The position numbers and the translations under genes are program-made. From contig OY365810.1 in the NCBI GenBank assembly GCA_959347315.1, forward strand, positions 19,728,358 through 19,792,357: a stretch of DNA of 64,000 nt, given 5' to 3'. The DNA is from Bimastos eiseni (lineage: Eukaryota > Annelida > Clitellata > Crassiclitellata > Lumbricidae). The notes under the pieces were generated by a model. That model was given only the letters and a program-made list of their open reading frames with translations, did no database searches and was not told where the DNA came from. Each line of letters begins with the position of its first letter. Position 1 is the first letter of the stretch. Shown in pieces: positions 44,816 through 56,290 of this stretch.

Positions 44816-45001
44816 ATGCGCAGGTCCGTACCGAGCTATCATTGCGCCCTTTACCTAGCATCAATCTGGCGCTCCCACATTTTGAAAATAGTGCATTTTA
44901 TGGAATAATAAGTTATTCCATCCTGAAATTTGCGCCCTTTCCACATTTGCGCCCTGGGCCACGGCCCCGATGGCCTCCCTCGGTACGGCCCTGCCACTGC
45001 G
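44816..45001. mobile_element. Small MITE with inverted ends
   Basis: The left end has GCGCAGGTCCGTACCGAG; the right end, read inward, CGCAGTGGCAGGGCCGTACCGAGG. The interior holds an AT-rich palindrome near 44905. It lies ~430 bp upstream of the MICU-like start codon. Confidence 0.55.
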
Positions 45002-45249
45002 TACAGAAACATGGTTACATCATATTTAGGGAACGTTATAATTAGACACGATAGGGTGTGTATTCAGTAGGCCTATACACATACCAATCGCCCAATTAGC
45101 ACCGTGATAACAAGCACGCAAAAAGCCGGACATTTTCCATATCTTATAGCCTTGCCTTGCCTGCCGCCACCGGACAGAGATATATATATAAAGGAAGACA
45201 TGTGTCCCTTTAGCCGTCTGGCAATCATAACCACTTGCCTTAAAAGCGA

Positions 45250-45433
45250 CCATTGATTGACGCTGTGGGCATTATTAGAACGGCGCTACAGACGTTCTTA
45301 GATTACTCGTTGTTGCGTCCGTGGTTGGTGGTTGCGCTGGTTGGCGCCATGATCAATGATGTCATGTGGGAAACAGAACGGTTGCGCAGTCAGACCACAG
45401 CCTACTGTCAGCCTATTATTATGATAAACAAAC
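45250..45433 (+). promoter_or_regulatory. Probable promoter/5' UTR of the MICU-like gene
   Basis: Locally CpG-richer DNA leading to the start codon, with no TATA box placed convincingly. Called only from position. Confidence 0.35.
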
Positions 45434-45691
45434 ATGGCGTCAGCAACCCGCCGATGTGCAATGATGGGTGCACGAAGCGTAACAATGAATGTAACGCAGC
45501 GATTTAGAGTCACTTATTTCGTGACTCGAATTTTTACGACATCATCCAGGTTTAGTCAAAGATGCGTAGTTTTAAAATCAGTCAAAACAATTGCGACCTT
45601 TGCTGTGACCTCCGTAACTGCTTACATTGCATACGAAGCGTTCAACTCGCGTTTCACACCGTTACGACCAACAGAAACAGTCCTCGCAAAG
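45434..45691 (+). CDS. MICU2/MICU3-like gene, first coding exon
   Basis: ATG in a good context (AAACATGG) opens 86 codons, MASATRRCAMMGARSVTMNV onward: Arg/Ser/Thr-rich and nearly free of acidic residues for the first ~50 residues, as in mitochondrial presequences. A hydrophobic stretch TIATFAVTSVTAYIAY at about residues 57-72 could be a membrane anchor. The exon ends in AAAG/GTATAA, phase 0. The exon at 53732 starts in phase 0 and encodes a MICU-specific block. MICU proteins are EF-hand regulators of the mitochondrial calcium uniporter on the intermembrane-space side; none of the EF hands is within the window. The assignment of this exon rests on phase, composition and spacing, not on direct similarity. 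Confidence 0.6.
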
Positions 45692-45943
45692 GTATAACCA
45701 CAATATTCCTTAAGAAGCTTGTAATAGTTTTGAGATTGTAACGAGGTCTTCGTTTTCCAAAACCCATGGCGAAGCGGAGAAATGGCCAATTTGCATCGTC
45801 CCACCGGACTGCGAGAAAATAATTATTGGCAAATCGGGGTTCCAAAGGTTTATGGCGGGGTTTAAGAATTATCGTGTGCTGTCATTGGTCTCGCGTGTGT
45901 GTGATAAGTTTATCTAACGACGCATCCATGACAAGGAGAATAT

Positions 45944-46400
45944 CAGTATTGGGCACGAGACCAAAAGCTCAAGACCGAGACCAAGACCGAGAGGTCCAAG
46001 ATCGAGACCGATGGTTCAATACCAAGGCAGATGCTCCTTTTTTCATAAATAATTCAATTTATTAAGACGCTGAGACGATATAACATGCTTAAAGCATTAA
46101 TTTTATTGCTGAAGAACACTAATATTAAAAATGGTTCCGAGGTATACAGACATTTCATCGCGGTCCTATTCATCTGCCTGAGAATATCACACTATAAATT
46201 ACCTACAGTATGCGATAGGTAAATATTTTAAGACATCTGAACAAGTAGATTAACGTTTGAAATGGCTGGCTCCGTTGCAAATGCATTTTTTTCTGCCTCC
46301 AGTTACATGCATATAAAGAAATATATTAGTTTGGTCAGCACGCCATAAATCGATAACAATCACGTAAAGTCTACACTAGAGCTCTGCGGCGACCTAGAAC
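45944..46400 (-). mobile_element. GAGACC-rich non-autonomous element, inverted copy of 37163-37890
   Basis: Starts CAGTATTGGGCACGAGACC, like the left end at 6180, followed by GAGACCAAGACCGAG motifs to 46015. The body 46080-46390 is the reverse complement of 37460-37860. It lies in the first intron of the MICU-like gene. Confidence 0.7.
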
Positions 46401-48240
46401 TTTCGGCGGTGGCGCGTCGGTTATTTTTGGCCGGCGTGTTGCCAACCCAAAAAATTCGGTGGCGGCGGCGCGGCATGATTGGCGCAGTGTTCTATAAGTT
46501 TTAGCAAACCTGCTTCAAAAGTTGTTCAGCAAGGTAACTTATGTTATAATGATATGCATATTCTACATTATTTTTTGATGCTGTCTGATCTCAATATTTT
46601 TATTCAAGAGAAACACTTATTCTCAGAGACTCAGAACAGATGTCTAGGAATAAAAAGTAAGAAGTAATATTTTTTTCCCTCATCAAAGCACACCGAGCAG
46701 TAAAACGTAATCAGAATTCGCCACCTTTCCAGATTTATTGGTCAATAACCCGAATGACTTCGCATGAAACCTTTTCCATCATTCTCAATTATTATGTACT
46801 ATTCGTTCAACCTAAGCAGCCCAGTCACAATAGTAGTAGTCGTTGAAGCAATGGAAATAATAGCAGCCGTAGTTGTAGTAACAGAAGTAGTAGTCTGAGA
46901 CTATAACAACTTATGGTACGAGTAGCGGCAACAACAGCTGGACAATGGATAACATTTATTCGTATCCATCGCCACCAAATGTCTTGGATCTCCCAGGGTC
47001 TCATCGTGATGATGAAGGTGAAATGTCTTTTTTATTATGTTGCCTTAGCTTGTTGCGGTAAGTCAACTTGTGTTTCAATGAAGCGCATTTTATAGTGCAT
47101 ATCTCTCAAGGTCTTTTTCTCTACGCAAGCCATAATAAAGAAGAGAAGAAAAGGAGCAGTTCCTCAAACGAGATTGAAGTATGAAGTGTTACCGACTTCA
47201 TTATCTGAGCCTCAGCATACGAGGGTGGATGGCCCCGCTGATTTGAATCTCAAAACACTCGATTGACAGTATAGTTATTAGGCCTACACTATTGAGCGTA
47301 TGATGCATGTTAAATGTCATTTCAATCTAGACTTAATATTACATTAGGCTTAGGAATGCACAATGAGCGAGATAAAATGTCTCCAACTAATACAAACAAT
47401 TATCAACATAATGTAAGTATATTGGTACTTGCACATTTCCATAAACTTGTTTGTCATCCGCCAAAATGATGTGTGAATAGGCCTACTTGAAATAATCCAG
47501 GCAGTCGATTACATGGCGAAGACGGTGCTATAGTAGCACGCAAGTGAAATTGGTGTTGTCGTAGGATAAAAAATCAGTAACACTTTTAGTGATTGTCCTA
47601 ACACTGGTGGCTATGGCAGATTTCCTATGTAGGATTATTGAGGAGTCGATTTTGACAGTTGGACAGCAGTGCAATTGCCATTTCACACTGCCACCCAAGG
47701 CGGAGTGGATCATTATTTGTCCATGTGCAGCAGCAGCCGCTAATTGAATACCTAACAATCAGTCCTCTTCAGAATCCTATGAAATGTATCTGCTTAAACT
47801 GCATATGAAGAAAACCAGACTTTTGGGGCCTAGGCGTAAGTGACCTGTGACCATAGTCTTTTACGGACAGCAGCTACATCGACTTGTGCGAAAACGCTTT
47901 GCGGCTGTGCACAGACCATGGCATAAATTATCTAGGGGTCAGTGACTGAACTTCACTAGTGGAACTGTGAATTGATATCTATAATGGAATAAAGAATGGA
48001 ACATATGAAAGAGTAAGACCACATAGAGAATAGCAGATGACTTTGAAGAATGGGGAGGAACAAGTCTCCACATGTTTAATGACGGTGTGGAGAGAAGTGG
48101 CTAGAAAGGTATCCTACACAGGTCTAATGGCGATGAGTCCATAGTTGTTGATTGATTGAACATATGCCAAGTTCACAAAGGCCACGGACAGACGGTATAT
48201 GTGGCCAAATATGTAAATACACGAATATATATATGTATGT
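46400..48240. other. Intronic DNA without recognised elements
   Basis: Short open frames here (46479-46667, 46913-47095, 47528-47758) show no motif. A GC-rich patch with GGCGG at 46385-46480 may be another transposon edge. Confidence 0.4.
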
Positions 48241-48242
48241 AG

Positions 48243-48900
48243 GGCAGAACCGGAAATTGCCTAGGACATTCGCCTCGGCCGAATATTGGACTATTCGGAA
48301 GTATTCGCCTTGGCAAATATTACACCAGCAAATAGCTAAAAATAAATTTTTTTATTTATAAAATAATATTTTTTCATCAAATAAATTTAGGCCAAACGGA
48401 CTTACTTATAAATAAACAAGAACTTAACATTCCATTGAATTGTCTTTAAAATAATGTTGTTAATTTATATATTTTGATTTATTTTGGTTGCATTCCCCAG
48501 GTGACAACCAAATCAGTAAGTTGCTTGCTTGAATTGGCTCAACCCACTTTCCTGTAAATATAGACAGTAAAGATGTTGTTGATAAATTCATATTCCAAAT
48601 TTTATAACAATGTTTTACATTTTTTTCACAAATAAAGTTTATAAATAATAAATATATTGTTATAGCCTAGAGTGCGACGATACGCTATATGAAGGCTGTG
48701 CTATAGACTCTGCATTGACTATAGATAGTTCTCCTTATCTGTGCATGTAACAGGTTAACTATGCTTTGCATATGGATCGTACCCGCTGAGTCGCTGGCCA
48801 GATTTGCCGCTACTATTCGGTTCGTACCCGGATCCTACAAATAGTGCCTCCAAATACTTGGATTTGGTACTTGGTGAAAATTGTGTACTCGGTTATACCC
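48243..48900. mobile_element. hAT-like MITE, copy 1
   Basis: Ends AGGGCAGAACCGGAAATTG and, inward from the right, AGGGTATAACCGAG are imperfect inverted repeats. The interior matches 55024-55737 throughout (GACATTCGCCT, ATTCGGAAGTATTCGCCT, CATTCCCCAGGTGACAACC). There is no coding capacity. Confidence 0.75.
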
Positions 48901-49019
48901 TAATAAATAGGCCTACCATAGGTACATGCATCAGGGCTTGATTTATAGTTATGGCAATGCTCATTGGTGTATAATAAACAATAGCAAATGAGTACTTGTA
49001 ATCATCTGCAATATTTCTG

Positions 49020-50050
49020 CCAAATTCAACGACCACAATTTAATATTTCTCTTTCGATACTAAGAAGAGCAAGATTGCTAAGAAAAAGAAGTCTCTAACA
49101 CTTCATATTCATGGCGGCCTCAGGCCTAGCTGGAGTAAGGGACTGCACTTCTTTTTACTTTTTTAATAAAAAATGGTGCAGTTTGATACATATGGCTAAA
49201 CAAAATAAGATCAAACTAATAAATTATCAGTTGGAATTTACATATTTGTCATACAAATAATTATTATGACACATGGGGCCTACTTGTTGTCAATGATATA
49301 AAAACCATGTAGTCTATTTTTTTCATATGTTACATATATCACTAAACTAACAGACTTATTATTTTATAGGAATGGTTTATATGCATTAAAAAATTATGAC
49401 AGCAAAATTGAAATCCAAGTTTTGACCAGTGGTGGATCTAGACTTTTTCTTTAGGGGGGCAATATCACAGACTAAACTACAATTATCTGTTAGTTGCTCC
49501 CTCTACAAAGATTTTCTGTGAGCTCGCATGAGCGATTTAGTGATTATTAACACCCAAACCAAGATAATTTGCAGCAATTTTATGTCAGGATTTTTGCAAC
49601 TAAAATCAGCTGTAAAAGTAAATGCATTTAATGTAATGCCGGTTCGACTAATGTTAAAAAAAATCAATAGTTCTTTCTTACTAACCATTATATCTACAAT
49701 CATTTCCAAGATCAAAGCAATTAAAATTAAAGTGACTTATCAAAGTAATAGTTTCTCAACTCTATGTTACAACATAAACTCCAGTCTTCTGTTTCCAATA
49801 GTTTTGGGGCAATATTCAGGAGCCAGAAATTGTTAAATAAAGCTGATTCATCGACCTTTAGTAGTGAAGACAAATTGACGAATAACTGCCAGAAAAAAAT
49901 GCTGCTGGAGGTTTAAAACACCATAATTATGTTCAAATGGAAGCAAAATTTAGATTTGGGCAACATCTATGTTTAAGCGTAAAGCATGTACAGGGAAATT
50001 TGACCACTGAACTACAATATAGATTCCTTGTGATTGGAAAATTCCTAATA
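49020..50050. other. Intronic stretch, nothing firm
   Basis: A CAGTGGTGGATCTAGAC string at about 49430 resembles hAT ends but has no partner. The open frame 49528-49836 is AT-rich with no recognised motif. Confidence 0.35.
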
Positions 50051-50059
50051 TTATCGGCG

Positions 50060-50310
50060 CATGTGCTAAGGTAACCTAACCTTCAGTATACACGAATGGG
50101 ATGGGCGTCGTGATGGTCGCTTAGGGCTATGGAATGGTTTCTTTCCTTGGTAATATACCACTTTAGTGTCGTAAATAATTATTCCTTGTTGCAAATTAGG
50201 TCGGTAAGTGATGAAATAATTCGGTTTGATCCCACAAATGCTAAGTAAATTGCTTTCGATCAAGATGGCGATTTCACAGGAAAGACCTTCTACTACCGAG
50301 CGTCGATAGT
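50060..50310 (-). mobile_element. MITE-1, inverted second copy
   Basis: Reverse complement of about 610-870, roughly 90 percent similar by eye, including the CTAAAGTGGTATATTACC block. It continues into a short TCTACTA...TAGTAGA hairpin and the minisatellite at 50330. Confidence 0.8.
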
Positions 50311-50329
50311 AGAAGCGGTTCTTTGAAAA

Positions 50330-50690
50330 GCATCAGGCTTAAATGGAAGATTGAGTGATGAAAAGAATCCGGCTTAAATGGAAGCTGCTTTGATGAAAAT
50401 AACGCCGTACGTTTAACTGGAAGTTGGATTGATGGAAAGATTTATGTTTAACTAAAAGCTGGATCTATGAACAGAATGCCCTTTAATTGGAGGCAGGAAT
50501 TCTAAAAAACTAACTGACTAAAAGGTTTCCACGACAAGTAGAATTCGCATCCAGCCTCTATTTAAGCATGACTTTCCATCTTTCTAGCACTCAGTTCAGC
50601 ATGATAGTTTTCATCAATGCAGCTCCCAGTTTAACAAAATTCTTTTCATTGATCCTGCTTCTAGTTAAATGGAATTCTTGCCACATAAAA
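50330..50690. repeat. Minisatellite in opposed orientations
   Basis: Five or so ~37-bp units (GATGAAAAGAATC..GCTTAAATGGAAGCTG) to 50490, then the same unit inverted at about 50530-50680 (TTCATCAATGCAGCTCC). The unit is shared with 8475-8715. Confidence 0.65.
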
Positions 50691-51012
50691 ATGCAAATCT
50701 GAGACAAACAATATATTAATTCATGATTTGTAGGAAAAGGATACAATAACTTTAAATAAAATACTGTGTTGCTCTTTGTTTCTCCATTTCTGATTAACTT
50801 TGTGTCAATAACGAATAACTTATGCGGCCCACGAGCTTGCACTCTGTTCTTCATTTGGCCCTCAGGGTAATTTGAGTTTTAGACCTCTGTCTTAATTTGC
50901 ATTACATTAGTGCTCATGAATAAGTTGGTGCCCTGCGCTTGTCTTTTGAGTTATACTTTAGAAGTTTGGATTACGATTAAAAATAGTTATTATTGGAATG
51001 AAAGGTGGCAAT

Positions 51013-51520
51013 TCACAATATTGCCCCTATCGTAGAAAATCGTGCGGCTTCTGAAGCTTGTGTAGAAAGAATATTTTGTGTGTGAGGATTTTTAACTGCT
51101 GGCTGAAGGAACTGCTTGCAAAGGTCACTGGAATTAAGAGGGGTTTTGCAGTCAGTACACGAATGGTTGGTAAAATCTGGACCAGGTGACCTTTTGAGCT
51201 GGCTTGTAGATTGGCCCCATCTTGGGTGTAAGAAGTTGCTCTTCAGAATAGCTGTGACATATATGAAACTGTAGCATGCAATGCGACTCTTTGGATAACC
51301 AATTTCTACTTCGATCTGTGAAGGTTCTTTGGAGGTCACTCGTCCAATGGCTTGATTTTAATGTTTTTGGTGGATGCAGAATGCTGATAACCACTCTAGC
51401 AGTATAGCTGCGATGAATTCATTACGGGAATTGCTGTTCTCCAGAGTGATCTCCACTTCCATCGTTCCTTCTGATGAATTTCCATCTGTTATGCAGAGGG
51501 GTCTCCACTTATTGACTGGT
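51013..51520 (-). other. Unassigned minus-strand open stretches
   Basis: Open frames at 51013-51339 and 51152-51394 plus an adjacent piece (EVEITLENSNSRNEFIAAIL near 51380-51460) have fairly coding-like composition, but I recognise no family. It may be a transposon or host pseudogene relic. Confidence 0.25.
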
Positions 51521-51579
51521 TCAACAGAAACTTAAATTTTTTTTAGCATGTCCTGTATTTTCTGGTAACATTGTAACAA

Positions 51580-52630
51580 GGCACGTCGAGAGCAAAGTGG
51601 GGGCCCGGTGCAACTCATATTTTTGAGTATGAATGATAGACTGATTGACATATACTGTAATACAGTGTAGGCCTACTAGAAAATGTTCTAAATTACAATT
51701 AAGCACTAAACTTACATCATACATGATACATCACTCACTTATCAAAGTTTTCATCATTTCATCGAATCATCATCATTCTCACTGTCAGTCAGGCTGAATG
51801 ATAAATAAAACTAAATATTTTTATAACTTTTTTTATAATTCCTAATTTTAAGAAAAAAAGCTAACTGAAAAAATAAAAGCCTACAAACATCCACAAACTG
51901 CAGTTTTTGACACAGTTTTACTTGTAAAGTATGCAAGGGATGAGTTCAGAGATGGAATGTTTTATCCGATTCTTGATTCCGTAGTAACTGGACTTAAAAA
52001 AAGCTTTGTTGCAGTGTCAAGTCTTTGCAATAAAATGGAATTTTTAGGGAATTTCTTCAAGATTATGATTGTAGGGTCATTTGTGAAAACTTTTTAAAAT
52101 TTACTCAGCTGACATTTGCAAGGATTGAATCATTTAAACGAATTTACCAAGAAAATATTGGCTCAAAGATTATTCAACCTTTTTAGTTGTTGAATAAACT
52201 GCATGAAATTTCGCTACAGAATCTCTTCCCTAATTTAATTGTTGCCATGAGTATTTTTTGTCTTCCAGCTTCTGTTGCAAGTACATAGAGAACATTCAGC
52301 GTGTTAATACGAGTCAAAAACTATCAGCGGGCAACAATGTGTCAAAACAGAGTCAATGGATTGGCAACATTGGCCATTGAAGCGGAGTTGGCAAAAACTT
52401 TAAATTTTGATTCAGTTATTGATTCTTTTCAAGCGAAAAGCCCAAAATTGGGAATTAATTGAGAATATTAAAGTAGAAATCTGGTTAATAAACCAAATGT
52501 GATTTGTTGATAATTTTTTTAATAATTACAGAAAAGTTTGCAAATAATCAAAGGGTGGGGGGCCCTTATTTATTTAGTTTTAGGTGGGGGCCTGGGTCAT
52601 TTGTCCCCCCTTACACTCTCTCAGTGGGCC
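51580..52630 (+). pseudogene. hAT transposase relic (ZMYM1-like), C-terminal part
   Basis: Plus-strand pieces: KYARDEFRDGMFYPILDSVV, NKLHEISLQNLFPNLIVAMS, LPASVAST, RTFSVLIRVKNYQRATM, then NRVNGLATLAIEAELAKTL to about 52440. This is the hAT dimerisation region of ZMYM1-like transposases (P.SVAS.ERSFS...KNY.RS.M...RL..L). Several stops. GGGGGCCCGG near 51600 and GGGCCTGGG/GGGGGGAC near 52600 look like degraded ends. Confidence 0.75.
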
Positions 52631-52708
52631 CGATTGTAAAGTAATTGGCTCAATGACAGTCTGTATTGTTATGATGGTATTGACCTTGTGGCAAATTGCT
52701 TAAATACC

Positions 52709-53668
52709 TAGGGGGTCATTGCATAATTACGTAATGCTCGAAGGGGGGTAGGTTGGGTGCTGAAAAATGGTACGAAGCGTTACAGGGGTGGGTTAGCTGA
52801 ACGTTACGTAACGCTTTTTGTTTAAAATACTCAATCTAAACTATAAACCAAAGATCAAGATTTTCTTTGAGTCGCGAAGACTCGAGTAGGAACGGAACGC
52901 TCTAGCAAAATTAAATTTATACAAAACGTTTTCTCCCAATTTCTCAGCTAACATGAAATATATTCAGAAAGGCGGGGGTCAGTTTAAAACATCATGCTGA
53001 AAGTGGGGCGAAATACAATATGCAAAGAAGTCCGTTTGATATGTGTCAATATTATGATCATCTACATTTAACTTCCGAAATTTGAACATTTTTAGATTCG
53101 ATATTAAAACAGCCTCTATTTCCAATCACATCATCTGAAGGCGCATTAGTTAAAAACCTCGTGATGACTGACATGCAAATAATCCAAATATGGTACTAGT
53201 TATATGACCACCAAAAATGTACAGCGCTGCTTCGCGAAATGGCAGACACACTCCCTAAAGAGGCCGGGTGATGCCTGCGTTAGTTACGAAAGACACAATC
53301 GGGGCACACCAGACGAGTTCAAGAGTTCAAGATTCAGTCCCAAGCAAAGCTGGGTTATAAGGCTAGTAGACCAAGCATATAAATTTGCACTTAACTAGCG
53401 TTTAGCCTCATAGCCTACACATGGCGATGCAATCTAAGTTCAAACAAAAATATTAAATATTATGTGCCATTAATGGAAGTTAAATTTGGAGACCTGGACT
53501 ATATTAGGCCCCGGTAAAACTACACTGAGATTTGTTCAAATAAATACGTAACGCTCAGGGGGTGGCTGGGGGGGGTTTATGGAAACGTTGCGATGCGTTA
53601 CCAGGGGTGGGGTGGGGGGTCAAAAACGGCCATTGTCAGCGTTACATAATTATGCAATGACCCCTAGT
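52709..53668. mobile_element. Non-coding DNA transposon with TIRs beginning GGGGTCATTGCATAATTA
   Basis: The left end GGGGGTCATTGCATAATTAC and right end (inward) GGGGTCATTGCATAATTATG are inverted repeats of about 35 bp including CGTAACGCT. Both ends adjoin CTAG/TAG, possibly the target duplication. Its right end is 64 bp upstream of MICU-like exon 2. Confidence 0.75.
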
Positions 53669-53731
53669 TGTCTGTGGTGATGGACAGAGTTTCAGTTTGC
53701 TATATTGCTGTTTTGTTACTTGTTATTAAAG

Positions 53732-53870
53732 GAAAGCGAACATACTGTAGATCGGACACAGTTGCACAGAGAAAGCAGATTTCTGAATTTTGCATCAATA
53801 GAGTTTGATGGAAGTGTCTATATGACACCACTGGATTTTCTTGAATCAATCACAGAAGAAAACCCACGTT
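53732..53870 (+). CDS. MICU2/MICU3-like gene, second exon
   Basis: Between the acceptor TTGTTATTAAAG (AG 53730-53731) and the donor GTATGT (53871) 46 codons read ESEHTVDRTQLHRESRFLNF and then ASIEFDGSVYMTPLDFLESI, TEENPR. The RFxxFAS(I/V)E(x)G..YMTP.DFLxS(V/I)T pattern is the conserved block just upstream of the first EF hand in MICU2 and MICU3 (MICU1 differs). Phase 0 in, phase 1 out. The exon lies only 64 bp downstream of a transposon end. EF-hand exons must be beyond the window or in repeat-rich introns I could not resolve. MICU3 seems slightly more likely than MICU2, without certainty. Confidence 0.82.
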
Positions 53871-54264
53871 GTATGTATTTTGTTTTAATAATTGTGCGAC
53901 TGCAATAGCTGTAACATTTGTTGATATTACATGTTTCTTTTGCAATCCCAATTCGACATGATAAATACATGCTGCTGTTGAACTGTTTAAATACTTATCC
54001 TAATTAAGCTGTGATGCATGACTAGGTTATGTTAAGACTGAGGGCTGTTCTTGAACTCAACTGAGCTCTTGCCTCTCTATTGTACTTGTCTGGACACTTC
54101 CTATAGCACCTTTTAAGTACCTCACAAAGTGCTGCATTTATTGAATATGTCTGTGATGTTAAATGCCATTAAGAATTCAATTTGCAAGCAAAAATGGACA
54201 TAAAACAGATGATATCACCAATGGCATGCCCACACACACTTGTGGCGTGAAGACATGGTTGTCA

Positions 54265-54827
54265 GATGTAGGGCTGTACCGATACATCTGCAGCACTCAT
54301 AATCGACGCCGATTATAGAGATATCGGCGGTATCAGATATCGGTAAGATAATCGGCGCCGATATTAAAAAATTTTTTTTTAATTTTATAATATTATTTTC
54401 AGTCTTTAAGAGCAAAATTATGACAGCAACATCATTGGGTCTGTGAAGGACAACATTCCATTCCGTTCCTAAGCATGTGGCTTCAGATCACCCATGCAGT
54501 AGGCATTGTGCTAGTATAAAACGTGGGAAGCTGTTGTGCAGAGTAAGTCGTAGGGCCTGCTTAATTACCCTGGGCACAGAGATCTCAACTGTGTCTGTTT
54601 TAGACCAAAATGGCACTTCATAAAAGGCGTCTGGGGAGGGAATGGCATCATTGCCATGTTTGTTAGAAGGCGTCCAGTTACATAAATATCTCTTTTCTCT
54701 CCTCCGTCATGTAAGGTTGACGGTGGGTGGTGTGCCCAATCTGTATAATTGCCTGCAGCAATTATGTCTCATTGTATTTACCAAGATATCTTGTTCCAAA
54801 AGATAGACCTTACTCTACTGGAGCTGT
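54265..54827. mobile_element. ATCGG-rich hAT-like element, rearranged copy
   Basis: Begins AGGGCTGTACCGATACATC with ATCGGCGCCGAT palindromes and a TTATAATATTATTTTCAGTC block shared with 54828 and 63193. Its last ~130 bp (CTTGTTCCAAAAGATAGACC) are inverted relative to the other copies. Confidence 0.65.
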
Positions 54828-55023
54828 ACCGATTAATCTGCCAGCCGATTAATTGGGCCGATTATAGAGATATCAGATATCGGCAGTGTCGGATATCAGC
54901 AAGATAATCGGCGCCGATATTAAAAATTATTTATTTTAAATTTTATAATATTATTTTCAGTCTATAGAAGCAAAATGACGAGAGCAACATCACTGGGTCT
55001 GTGAAGAATGGCATTCATTCCGT

Positions 55024-55737
55024 TCTAGGGCATAACCAGAAATCGCCTCGGACATTCGCCTTGGCTGAATATATGACTATTTGGAAGTATTCGCCTCGAC
55101 AAATATTACACCCGCAAATTGCTAAAATAACTTTTTTTGATAAAAATTAACTTTTTTTAATAAAATTAACTTTTTTGATAAAATAATATTTTTTCATCAA
55201 ATACATTTAGGACTAACGGACTTACTTAAAGTTATTGATTAATTAAACAAGAACTTAACATTCCATTGAATTTTCTTTAAAATAATGATCATGTCAATTT
55301 ATATATTTTAATTTCATTTGATTGTATTCCTCAGGTGGCAACCAAATCAGTAATTTTCCCGCTTGAATTTGCTCCACCCACTTTCCGGTAAACATTAGAG
55401 AGTAAAGACATCATTGATAACTTCATATTTCAAATTTATAACAAGGTTTTACATTTTTTCCACAAATAAAGTTATTAAATAATAAATATATTGTTATAGC
55501 CTAGAGTGCGATGATGTGCTATATGAAGGATATTGCTATAGACTCTGCATTGACTATAGACAGTTCTCCCTAGCTGTGCACGTGGCAGGTTAACAATGCT
55601 TTGCCTATGGATGGTACTCGCTGTAGGATTTGCCGCTACTATTCGGTTCATACCTGGAACCGGCAAATAGTTCATCCAAGTACTCAGATTCGGTATTCGG
55701 TCTAAATTGTCTCCTCGATTATGCCATATTCCATTCC
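55024..55737. mobile_element. hAT-like MITE, copy 2, nested
   Basis: Same family as 48243-48900. Flanks ATTCCGTTC and ATTCCATTC agree with an 8-bp target duplication with one substitution, and the uninterrupted target occurs in the copy at 63193 (around 63368-63382). Insertion polarity is therefore certain. Confidence 0.82.
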
Positions 55738-56254
55738 CATATCATGTTGTCGAGCATGGCTTATTCAGACCAGTGGTGAGACCACCCAGTGTGTTAGTAT
55801 AGACCATGGGAATGTGTCAACATAGGTCCTGTGCGGAGTGAGTCATAGTGCTTGCTTAAAGGCCAAGGAATGGCTGGCCAGTTCAAGCCAAGGAACGGCT
55901 GGTCAATTCAACAGAGAAACAGATGAATATACATCGTGGAGGCATGCCAAATGAATACATGCTAGCTACCAAACATTTCAGTCGCCTGAGACTAGGTGAG
56001 TGGCTGTGGCAGAGCGTGTCTGTCGTTGTAGGTCTGCAGTAGACGGGCAATTAGGTCAGTTTATCTGAATAGATTCAAACAGGTCAGGAGATAATCTTGC
56101 CTTATAATAAATGATATGCATAATGCTTCACCCATTCATATGCCTTCGTGTCTGTGTTCATGGGGGGAGGGCAAATAGTTATATAGTTTCATCTCCTAGC
56201 ACTGCACAGATTACACACACGTGTGCGCACCCACGCTACACGCGTGCGTGTACA

Positions 56255-56255
<1 letters not shown>

Positions 56256-56288
<33 letters not shown>
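56256..56288. repeat. (AT)n microsatellite
   Basis: Uninterrupted TA run preceded by CACGCGTGCGTG-type alternating sequence. Confidence 0.9.
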
Positions 56289-56290
<2 letters not shown>

